64,000 bases of DNA from positions 1 to 64,000 of the forward strand of contig JASAND010007849.1 of NCBI GenBank assembly GCA_030248195.1. Direction: 5' to 3'. Of the stretch, positions 1-10,300 are shown piece by piece. This DNA is from Trissonchulus latispiculum. Lineage: Eukaryota > Nematoda > Enoplea > Enoplida > Ironidae. Numbering within the stretch: the first letter of the stretch is position 1; each line of letters begins with the position of its first letter. The translations under genes were made by a program, and so were the position numbers. The notes under the pieces were generated by a model. That model had not been told where the DNA came from. It saw only the letters and a list, made by a program, of their open reading frames with translations, and ran no database searches.

Positions 1-162
1 ACAAACGTCTTATGAGTTTGGCAGTAGTCGTAGCAGCACCATTCGTAGGCGACTGTATGGTTTGTACTGCTAATGTATAAATCATTGCTGATTTTTACAA
101 GTGGAAACTGTTTCCATCTTTTAGTCATTAAGGAGTTTTTGCACTCACTGACGTAGGCGGAA

Positions 163-777
163 CTAGAGCTCACTAGAAGTTGTACGATCTCGTACAATGC
201 TTTTAGATCCGAAAAATCCTACACGTGTGCATACTTGCCTTTCCTTGACCCAACACGCCCATGCTTCCGAACGTAGGGGGTCTGTCACTGGCAAGTATAC
301 ATTAACGTTAGCTGTCTGCACTTTTTCAATTGGTGGCAGAGAGCAAAGTGTGACTGCAGGCACTTCGACTGCGTGTCCTGCTCTTCCACATCCACAAATT
401 TGGAATTCATGCATACCGCTTTCAGCTGATGCCGTTTTAGTGCACACAACTGCAAGCAGATGTACCACTACAATTAAACCGAGTTTTTGCATTGTTACTA
501 GAGCAGACGACACTGCGTGGCAGCAAACTGATGTTGTCCAACCTATATGGTTCTGCTCCAGACATTCAGATTTTCTATGAACGAATATAAATGGAGGTTT
601 GTGTTGCCTACGTCGACGACTTCGTCGCGTCTTCTGTTTAACTGAGCTGTTACTAGTGACTGACCCAGTGTCGTCAGATTCACACTGAGTAGCTGAATCT
701 ACCTGACTGAAAATGCGTTCGCCTTGATTTACATCGGTATTGTTGGAAATTTGACTTGTGGTGCTGTTCGTTTCCAA
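163..777 (-). CDS. Open frame downstream of Gypsy-1 gag, possibly the N-terminal part of pol
   Basis: A 204-codon open frame starts about 130 bases after the gag stop codon in the element direction. It has no ATG near its start (the first in-frame start-like codon is TTG at 777), so it would have to be translated by frameshift or readthrough from gag, or is only a fragment. It has an acidic/Ser-Thr stretch, a strongly basic patch (KTRRSRRRRQ), a hydrophobic run of about 15 residues around the middle and several cysteines. I recognise no protease motif (D-T/S-G) in it. Position suggests a gag-pol linker or pre-protease region; the function is unknown. Confidence 0.35.
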   Translation of the reverse strand: METNSTTSQISNNTDVNQGERIFSQVDSATQCESDDTGSVTSNSSVKQKTRRSRRRRQHKPPFIFVHRKSECLEQNHIGWTTSVCCHAVSSALVTMQKLGLIVVVHLLAVVCTKTASAESGMHEFQICGCGRAGHAVEVPAVTLCSLPPIEKVQTANVNVYLPVTDPLRSEAWACWVKERQVCTRVGFFGSKSIVRDRTTSSEL

Positions 778-905
778 CTGTTTATCCAGTCTTCAATAAG
801 AAGATCTGTAGTTGTACCGATTGTGTGGTTCATCTCGCTAATCTGGCTTCTGCTTTCTGTCTCTGATTTTGAAACATGAGGCTGTTCGGGTGCAATACTA
901 TGCAC

Positions 906-2171
906 TCAATATATGTGGTTCATTAGGTTTTGAAGCTTGTCTTCTAATTCCGCTATTTTTGAAGCTGAAGCGGATGATTCCGCTTTGGACTGTCCAGACG
1001 TCGATGATACCGTTGATCCATCATCTCCGGAGTCGGACTTCCTGTCATAGCTGAGTTCATTGACTGCTGACACCGCATGCCTCAGTTGCTTTTTGTACGG
1101 TTGTTTGGGTTTGTCGCTATTATTGCTTCTGTTAAATTTTGTGAATTTTTGGCCAGAACGACAGTCTCGCTTCATGTGACCAACTTTTCCACAGCTGTGA
1201 CACGCAACATTTTGTTGGCGTGTAGATTTCGCCTGAATGAAACCTTTAGACCCATTGACCCGATTGTAGTTTCCCTGACGTGCTCGAGCCATGCCGTCAA
1301 GCCGACGCTCCAGCTTCGAAATTTTATCTAGAAGATAAGAATTTCTGTCATTTCGGTTCTGGTTTCCGTCTTTTCTCGAAATTGACTTATCTCTTAGATT
1401 TTGTATCGCACCACACATTGTCTCTACCTTAGCTTCCAGCTTCGAGATTGACGCATTTTCTGTGTTAGTTGTAGATTTGCCTTCGAAATCGAGAAGCAGC
1501 CTTTGTGCTTCTTCCTTTTGGGCAGCTGAATATGCATCGTTGAAAGTCTGTGGCTCTCTGCTCAAAACTTTCTTTTTAAGTGGCCTAAGCAAGCCAGATA
1601 TGAAGAATTCTTTTTCCATGTGCGCCCTGAAATTAGAGTCATATTCAGCTACCGGATACGCGATGCGTACCTTTTCTCGTACATCCTGAGCATACACGGA
1701 TACGGACTCATTTTGCAACTGCTTGCGACTGCGCAATGCAGTTAAAGCAAAACGGGTACTTTCTTTTGGTTTCAGCAGTTCACGTAGTTTCTGAACCAGC
1801 AGTTCGTAGTTCTGCTTAACTTCATCGGAGAGGTCTCTGTAGCTTTCAAGTGCTGCCTCTTTCAAGTGAGCAGGCAACATATTTAGTTTTGTGTTCGAAT
1901 CCCAGTTGCCGGCTTTCGCAGAAAGCTCGAAATTTTCAAACCACTGATCAAAGTTTTCATTGATCCTACCATTAAAAGCAGACAGAGTAACTGGGTTAAT
2001 AGACTGAATTCTTGTACTAGCCAACAGGCCATGTAACTGCGAAAGTGATGCTGACTGAGCGTGTCTAGCCTGTTCGGCTTCCTGTGTCAGCCGATTGATA
2101 TCCGCCTGCGCCTGTTGCAGGTATTTTACCAGATTCCCATAATCTCGATCAGACGGAGAATCGGTCGCCAT
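906..2171 (-). CDS. gag: Gag polyprotein of Gypsy-1 (421 aa)
   Basis: An intact frame with an ATG start at 2171. The N-terminal third is a Gln-rich coiled-coil-like stretch. The middle resembles a retrotransposon Gag/capsid region, with a motif of the type F-N-G-R-x-N-E-N-F-D-Q-W-F followed by helices ending in a region rich in Lys and Arg. A single CCHC zinc knuckle (C-x2-C-x4-H-x4-C, core CHSCGKVGHMKRDC) lies near residues 322-336. The tail is Ser-rich and ends in a short helical segment. Gag forms the virus-like particle and binds the element RNA. No frame breaks are seen, so this copy may be young. The assignment to Gag is secure; the exact Gypsy lineage is not determined because pol is outside the window. 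Confidence 0.85.
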   Translation of the reverse strand: MATDSPSDRDYGNLVKYLQQAQADINRLTQEAEQARHAQSASLSQLHGLLASTRIQSINPVTLSAFNGRINENFDQWFENFELSAKAGNWDSNTKLNMLPAHLKEAALESYRDLSDEVKQNYELLVQKLRELLKPKESTRFALTALRSRKQLQNESVSVYAQDVREKVRIAYPVAEYDSNFRAHMEKEFFISGLLRPLKKKVLSREPQTFNDAYSAAQKEEAQRLLLDFEGKSTTNTENASISKLEAKVETMCGAIQNLRDKSISRKDGNQNRNDRNSYLLDKISKLERRLDGMARARQGNYNRVNGSKGFIQAKSTRQQNVACHSCGKVGHMKRDCRSGQKFTKFNRSNNSDKPKQPYKKQLRHAVSAVNELSYDRKSDSGDDGSTVSSTSGQSKAESSASASKIAELEDKLQNLMNHIY

Positions 2172-2681
2172 TTCAAAAGAAATGGTTTCTAAATACTAAA
2201 GTTCACAGTAATCAACGTCTTCCTTACCAGGAATGCACAGATGGACAGTAGAGAATAAACTCCTTGCAGAAAACAGCAGAGAATAAGGTTCCTTTCACAG
2301 AGAAAGAAAACTGATACTGTTTCTGACAGTATAGTCTAATACTAAACAGCTTTCAGCTCGTTGAAAACAAATACCATAGAATAAAATCTCCAGTCAGATG
2401 AATCAGCGAGAGCTTAGGGGGCGACAGTTGTCAGGCTTACTGTTCTTGGATTTACTTCAGAACTGAACGATTACAGAACTTTCAAAGCGGTTTAAATACA
2501 ATAAAATAGACAATTTCTAATTCAGCTGAGCTGAAGTTAGAAGCAACATAAATTGTGGTTCTGCAGGATCTTAATTATAAAGATCCTGTAGAACCAAAAC
2601 AATCCAACAAGATACTATTTAAAATCCAATAAGCTTAGACAAAATAAGTCTGTTTAAATGTTTTCGATAAATGTAGCAAAA

Positions 2682-2695
2682 GATGTCGGTTGCCA
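2682..2695 (-). other. Primer-binding site and LTR junction of Gypsy-1
   Basis: On the minus strand this reads TGGCAACCGACATC, beginning with the TGG that pairs with the CCA end of a tRNA primer. It lies one base inside the end of the LTR, whose minus-strand end is CTTCCAACA. The same arrangement (TGGCAACCGACCAC one base inside CTTCCAACA) recurs at 21100-21120, which supports a real retroelement signal. The tRNA species was not identified. Confidence 0.7.
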
Positions 2696-2760
2696 ATGTT
2701 GGAAGACCTAGCGAATCCAGGTTACGCACACGCACAGCGGGCTTCCAAACAATTATAGTA

Positions 2761-4000
2761 ACATGATATTTACGGTGAATTTGGGAGATTTAAGGAGTTT
2801 TAGGGAAAATCTATGAAAGTTAGGAATTGAAAAGGACTTGGAAAGGGGGTGATAGCGGGGACGGTATTACCCACATTACAAAAATTCCATATTTGACGAA
2901 AAATGGTTATGTTAAGTTTTTCAATTTTTAGTGATTTTCCAATTTATTTAACATTATTAATATAACTAGACACAACCCAGACTAGCAATGAGAAATTCAA
3001 ATATAAATAAAAACATAAATAAATCTGAATTTTAAATGTTTTGATTTTTACGCTTGAACCAGACTACTTTCGGTGAGCGGACAGCGTGCAATTTATCAGA
3101 AAATGAAATTTCCTTCGTTTAATGTTGCTTATTCATGCATATTTACTGACTGTGGATAACGTAACCCATAATACTATATTCAGACACATTCTAAGCGTGA
3201 AATTCGGGGGGGGGGGGGGGTGAAATTGCGAAAGGGGGAGTATAAATAAGATAACGTTATACGACCCCACTGCAATTTCCAAAGCGCTTGTAAACATATA
3301 TGGAAATAAATTTCTTCGCCCTTTTCTTTTTGGTCACTGCTGCGCTTTTGCTACGGCAAGCCAGCACTTAGTTAAGCAAAAATTACGTTGACCGATAAAT
3401 ACTGAAGAAGATTTATGTTTTAAATAAGGTTTTTCTCATATTTCGAGTAATACTGCGTTTTCAAATTTGGCGTAAGAATTGACCAAAACCTATTGCCGGG
3501 GCATTTTTCCTAGTTTTCTGTCTGAGTCAAAAACAACTGAGATATCGCAAATTGAATTTTGAAAATGGCATTAATGTGCGTTTTGTTAGTTTTCTTTCGA
3601 AATGCTAAAGTAGTTATATTTTAAACTCAAAAGCAAAGTGAAATCTCAGTTTGTTTGGGCTTTATTTTATCTTTCATGCTGACATTTTTTGCTTAACGCT
3701 TTGATGCCCGCTAAATAGTTCTACAGAGATAAAAGATATTTCCTATCGGATTTGTACATTGCTATCCCTGAAACTAATATCATTGTCTATTTAGCCACTC
3801 AACCACTTTTACTAATTACTTAATTACTGACTGCCCATTGGCACATATCAGCTCCAGCCCAAACACCTACTTTGGATGGCTACAGACGGGCTCAAAGTGT
3901 TGATTGCCAATTGACAGCAATGGGCATAAAAGGGTTAAAGCAGACAAGTGGCTAATGACCACGCGTAAATTTTGTCATTTTCGTTACACGTATACTTGAG
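2761..4000. other. Gene-free stretch between Gypsy-1 and lectin A
   Basis: No supported gene here. It probably includes the outer part of the Gypsy-1 LTR at its left end. It holds a 14-base G run at 3209-3222 and otherwise AT-rich unique-looking sequence without convincing ORFs or repeats. Confidence 0.5.
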
Positions 4001-4004
4001 TGAA

Positions 4005-4312
4005 GCATATGTCATAGAACACTTGATTTGTGAAGTTCTGAATTATAAAATTTAAATTGTTAGTCTGTCTGCCACTGTAGATCCTTGATTTGACAGTTGA
4101 AAATATAATGGTGAAATGCTGACTTTGCTAATTTTATTAAATCAAGGAAGTAAAAAGCAGTTACGGTATTGTTTGCAACTGTAATTATTTTGCAATCAGT
4201 CACAAATTGTCAACGAATCGTTAGCCAGTCAGAACTCGGACATTTTAAAATGGATATTAAATTATCCAACATAATCAATTTAATTCATACGAGTTAGTAC
4301 TTTCATTTGAGT
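4005..4312 (+). promoter_or_regulatory. Upstream region of lectin A, shared with lectin B
   Basis: The 300 bases before the lectin A start codon align in blocks with the 330 bases before lectin B exon 1 (31090-31418). Shared words, in the same order, include GTCATAGAACA, a block around GCTGACTTTGCTAATTTTAT (lectin B: GCTTACTTTGCTAATTTCAT), AAAAAGCAGT and a TTTAAAAT..GGA.ATTA..AT block just before the ATG. This marks a duplicated 5' flank that probably holds the common promoter. I did not find an unambiguous TATA box or initiator. Confidence 0.5.
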
Positions 4313-7300
4313 ATGGCGAAAACAACTCTAATTCTACCACTGTCTCTCCTGTGCTGTATTCTATTTGTGGTGAGCATTTAAACAGTTAGGCAACCATTAA
4401 ATACTTAGGATATTAGTGGCTAATAAACGTTTATCAAGTTTAAAATTGGATATGGCATTATTTGCTTCTCGAAGCCTCTACTATTAGTGAAGGTACACAC
4501 AAAGCCTATGCAGTACAATAGAAGTTGAACTTGCATCAAACCAGATTCGGATAAGCAGCGGTCAGTTGGCAACCAAATTCTTCTCGACTTCGACGCCTAT
4601 AAATAAAAATTCGCCACCAGGATAATCTAAGAGTCTATCTGTATTGCATCCGCGAAATGAGATTCAATTAACACGCTATTGCAAAACGGTTAACTGGTTA
4701 AGATGGCGGACCGGCACCGCAGTAGGCACAGATCGACTCATAGTGAATTTCAATATTGTAGTTTCTACTAACTGTCTTAAACATGTTCCTTGCGCTGGAC
4801 GTGGAAACAAAACGACGATTCAAATGCTTTCTAAAATTACTGATAAAGAAGCAGCATCTGCTTTGACAATGCATACATTGAAGAGACTCTGAAAAAATTG
4901 ATACTATTTATTCTGACTCATCAAGGTTTAGTAACTTCAATCAGATGGATGAATTTAGATTTTGCTCCTCATATTAATAGTAATACAACTTTCGTAATAG
5001 CAATACAACAATATATAACAATCGTCTTCAAGTCCAAATTTCAACCAATGGTTTCAGTAAATTAGTATAGGGCAAAACTAAGGTAAAGTAAGTTAAAGTG
5101 CAGTAAAAGTAAAAGCAAATTGTCGTAAATTTGTATCAGCAAATGTTTAAATCATGATATCTAAATGGTTCAGCGACGAAACATCACCTTTTAGCGGCAA
5201 TCTTGTTTTTTCTTAATCATTAACATTGTATACTGGACTTGAAAAGTATGTCAGTCACTGAATCAAGGCAAGTAAGAATTTTTACCATTCCGCTTTTGCA
5301 TAGTGTGAAAGCTTGTCTCAGAAAGTTAAGGATCTGAAGAAAAGTGTCAAGTGCGGTTATCAGTGGCGGGTTTTGGATAATGAGTAGAACTCTCTACTGC
5401 TGAGTAACGGCCCCGTACGTTGAGAATAGTTTATCTTGATTTCAACCTTTTGGAATTCACGGGGAACACTGATGTTTAGAAACCTTTAAACTCGCAGGAA
5501 CAAACTATATCATACTGGTGAGCAATATTATGCAATTGATTTTTCAGCTTTTTTCCTATTTCAAGCGCTAGATGGTAAAACCGTATATATAATAATATAT
5601 ATAATTGCAGGGTACAGCTGCCAAGTCGTCAAAAGCAAGTGCATATCATCGCTGTATCAAACGACAGACTATGAAATGCATCAAACCGTGAGTTATATTG
5701 TTTTTGCGTTAGCACGAATTAAGATAGGGTCGGATCCTGGGGGAAGGCTTGTCCCAACAATAATCTGAGGGTTTGTGCTTTGGACTGAAGTTGTCAATGG
5801 TGTTTTTACCGTGGACATAAAGCAATTTGCCACCAAATTTAATGCAATAATAATCAAAATTGCATTGCATGGGCGGCTGCGATCTTGCCGTTCCTTCGTT
5901 CTTTCTTTTCTAGTTTCTTTTGATTTGGTAAACTTTCGGTAGCTCAGGACTTTCGTTTCACATACTTTGGTCCAAGGCTTAGCCATAACCTCATGAGGTT
6001 CCGTAAATTTTATGTTATGAGAGTTTGTGCATACGCGTCAGCTAAATATTTAATCTTGCTTAGTTATCATTCCATGCCAATGTAAAAATCATCATTCATA
6101 ATCAGAGCAGTATCTTTTGTAATTTCGCTGTGCGTAGAACGGAAGCAAGTGTCTGTCGGGGTATCTGAGTGAAAATGATGGACGACACCTTAATCTGATC
6201 GTCATTGAAGCGGGGCAGAAATAGTACCGCCTCTTAACCTTTCTGTTAGGAGGACCATAATTCCACTAATCCGTCAAAACGAAGTTAAGATTTTCCATTG
6301 CAATCATGCTTTAATAACCCAACTAAATTTTCAATCAGAAACTGTGAATTTATGAATTGATCTGGTGATATTATTTCCAATTATATAGTGATAGGTTCTG
6401 GAATTCTGATAAGTTTTGACATTCTGAATATTTATTCTGCCGGAGGAGAAATCTTTGTAATGGGTGAATCCTAAACTGAATCCTAAACATACGTGCTAGA
6501 ATTGCATAACTTATGTATAGCACATAAACCCAGCTAACCTGTCTTTCTGAATGAGGAGTCTGAGAGCGAAAGCTGGTCTGAAATACTTACTTCAGATGTT
6601 GACTCAACCGAGTGTTAAGCATTTTGCAGTGGCTTTAGTTTTCCAATTTCCGAATTTTTCTGACTTACGGCTTGCGAAAGTTAAAAATGCAAATTAGGTG
6701 AGCTCGTACGAAGAGCAGTTAGTATTGCAATTTACAAGCACACACGTTGTCTGCAGGATACAGAGGAAATCTAAGGTAATATAGGGCATAACTCGATTTT
6801 TGCTGAAACCGTTTTCTTAGTAACATATGTCGGGAGACAGGAGGTCAGGCAGAATCCCTGATACCAGACATATCAGATTCGGAGCGGAGGTCCAATACGG
6901 TTCAGTTGGCCCGCAGGTAATACCTATGTCGTCGGCATTTCACGACACAAACTGGCTCCACTCTTACCTTAAAATATATTATGGTTTAGACTAATTAGTT
7001 ATGTTTATTATTCAGTTTCAAGTAAAATAAACACTTATTTTTTCAAGAATTTTTTCAAAATTGTTCACACCAGTGAACTTTGGAAATCTAAGGGAATCAG
7101 CTTTTCGGTTCTTTTTGATTCACTGAAATCTTTGCGAAAATCTAGAATACAAGTTTAATTGTATTAACTACTACGCCAGTGTTTCGGACTTCAACACAAA
7201 CGTCATAGGAATGCCAAATCCAGTATGTGATACGTGGCGGTCAAGGTGTCCAATTCGGATCAAGAAAGTATCCAGGAAATATTAGGAACTGTTTTAAACA

Positions 7301-10300
7301 CCTCCTCCTATAGTTAGTATACAAGCCAACGTGTTAAGTAGCCTGGTAGGAGGAGTATACTTCTTCGAACTCTGGACAACGCGGCCCGAATGACAAGACG
7401 TTCAGCGATTAATTAAAAATTTTCCCCAGCTGGATCCAATCTTGGTTTCGATGACAGATTTCAAAAATGGGCTAATTGCTTACAGTAGAGTGTAGGCACA
7501 GGAACCTTAGCCTCACCAAGCTTCACCTTTCCGGATGGTTCTGAAAAGCCTCGCATTGCTACCGACACGGCGCGACGGGAAGGAACAGAAGAAGAAAATT
7601 ACTGAGACATTCTAAAGTACAATACGATAATTTTAATACTTGAAGAACTAGTATAGTTGGAAATGAAGCAAGCAAATAACAAAAGTGACTCCTTTGATGG
7701 CAGATTATACTTTGCGACATATTATAGGTGCTCAAAATCATTTATTAAGAACGCTGCCACAAAGAGCCTGCGGAGACCATCCCGGAAATGCATACGTAAT
7801 GTGAAAAAGCAGATAAAATCTCTGTTCAAGACTAGCAAATCTTGCTATGGTGATTGGCGCAGCCAGTAAGTGGGGGCAACATTGTTATTAGCATATCTTT
7901 AAAGTTATGTTTTAGGAAGTGCAGCTGCTACAAAAAATTTTTTGGTCTTTAATGAAGCAACGTGTCAACCATATTCTATATAATATTCTCGCATCAACTA
8001 AAATAGGAAATAGGAAACCGAAACTTTTGTGAATAGGAAAGGTGAAATCTCTTTGCATCGCATTGTTCTAAACAATTGAGGTGAAAGTTTAGGAAAATCG
8101 TTTTTGGAATGGATAGTTAAATTGTTTACCTTTCAAACTTCGACGAAGTGCATCAACTTTTACAAAGTTATTTATGAAAATGCTGTTAATTTCTGGAACA
8201 ACTTTCGCTTATACTTTAAGTTTTATTAAAGCACATATTGTACTTTACCAGTCAATGTTTTATATAATCAAATCCATGTCTTTATGATGTAATAAAATCA
8301 TTACGTTCTCGGTGCATAAACTGGTCACCAGCAGATGTCATTCAAGCGCTACCTGATGTCTGCACTTACCTGAAAGAATGTCCATGGGATTCAGAATGTA
8401 AACATGCAATTGAATCATGTCAGCAAAAGCATGGGTGAGCATAACTTGTTTGCTTGCGAAATGTTTTTTATGATTTATTGCGTCCTCTATGATACTATCA
8501 ATCCATCATTAGAAATATATGCTACTCAAGTATACTTGTGCTATGCTTATGTGCGCATATGCTGTGCTAAAGCGCATGCATGCCCTCAGACGAATTAATC
8601 AAAATAACCCAGTTTCACTTATGTTTTAATTTATTTATAAATTTTGACAGATGTAAAGAGGATGCTGCAGTTTCTTCCGACATTACTACTTGTTTTGATA
8701 ACTTGGCACAACAAATAACTGAAAGTCATGAATGTGCCGGTTTGGCAGATCGCAGAAACATATCAACTTGCGGAATTGCTGCGACTACAAGCGAACGTAG
8801 GTGTCCTCCGTACTTTACAGCAGCCGATAATTAGAATTAAGTCAATTTATTTTGGACGATGTATTATTGATTATTGGTCAGAAAACTACTCATTGAAAAA
8901 CAGTGAACCAAAATGAAATGAAATATAAAAGAAATGAAATAAAACGAAATATGAATGAAATGAAATCAAATGAAATCTTTAAATCTGTACTGAATTTACT
9001 GATATTTAGCTGTGTCAAATAAAGCTGTTTTGTGTGCATCCTTGGATCATTCATTGCACAAGGACATGTATCTGTTGTGATCTTGGACAGGTGTTTGAGA
9101 ATGCTAACTAAGTATATCAGCCGTATCAGAACGTCTCTGAATCAGATCAGTAGCAGAATAAATGTATAAGAATGTAAAGGAACTAAACCTCAGGAAAAAC
9201 AGCAGCACTGAGAATGTAATCAATTTAATGTGGCTATTTTAATCAACCGTAGCTTTCTTCAAATGAACGTATTTGCTAAATTATAAGTGTAATAAGATTA
9301 TTTTCAGCATTTGCATGCCCAACTGGATGGACTACGTTTTCTTTCGGCTGCATTAAATTATTGGATTCCATTGGACTTGTAGACCATTCCACCGCTCTTA
9401 CTGCTTGCCAAGGAGAATATCCTAACTCACAGCTTCTAGCATTCAAGGATGAAGCTCATTTTAATGCTGTTGTCGATCTAGTGTTAGTTTAAAACCGCTG
9501 TCCTTTGACATTGAATTTGAAAACAATGCGCAATTGAGAGATAATATAGGATAGGATGCTGTTGCCAATATAATGTCAGGTTTGTGAAAATATCCTTCTT
9601 CATTTAAATGAATGCTTTCTCAGGATAAATGCGCATTTTATTTGCTTTATGTATGCTTAGAGACAAGATGACAGCAACTTGCATGGTAGACAAGTGTGTT
9701 ATCGATTGCTACAATAATTTGCGCTCGGTCGTTCCTGTTTTGGCCGCATAACAAACAATTCTCCTATTATGCAGTTAAAAATTGATACGAAATAGCAGAC
9801 AACTATGATTGAAGTATGCTTGTGTTTACTGTTAAATTTGGTTTTTCCAGGAATGTTACAGACGCAGGAGGTGAACAACCACACGTTTGGTCGGCTATTG
9901 AGAATGCAAATTTGGATGGTAACAACCAAATAATCGGCCTGGGGCCTGTTGTATAAAACACTAATAGTTGTCTAATAGTGTTTCAATAGTATAATAGTCA
10001 ACAGTTCAATAGTAGTTTATGTTGCATAAAATTCAATGAGCTACAATTGAACTGGTAGTTAATCGTGTTTCAATAATGGTTCAATAGTAGATTTCAACAG
10101 AGCTTGTTGCATAAAAATCAACACTACGGAACTATTACTATTGAAATTTGCTTTATTTTCTATGAGTGGGTGCGCACTCATAGTTGAACAATTATGTTTC
10201 AATAGTCGCCAATTTTTCAGATTTTAGGGTGTTTTTAAGCAAATTTCTTTTTTAGAAACAAATTGTTGGCTGAAATAAACTTATGATTGCACCGGTTCCC

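Larger units (their letters stand above)
1..2760 (-). mobile_element. Gypsy-1: 5' part of a Ty3/Gypsy-type LTR retrotransposon
   Basis: Minus-strand element running off the left edge of the window. In element order it has the inner end of its 5' LTR (from 2697 upward, with terminal dinucleotide CA on the minus strand), a primer-binding site at 2682-2695, an untranslated leader of about 0.5 kb, a gag gene (906-2171) and a further open frame (163-777). Pol and the 3' LTR would lie before base 1. The outer end of the 5' LTR could not be fixed, so the right boundary is approximate. A second copy of the same LTR/primer-site junction occurs at 21100-21120. Confidence 0.75.

Noticed and set aside
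5693..5986. 97-codon minus-strand ORF in lectin A intron 2
   Set aside because: No recognisable domain, antisense within an intron, probably chance.
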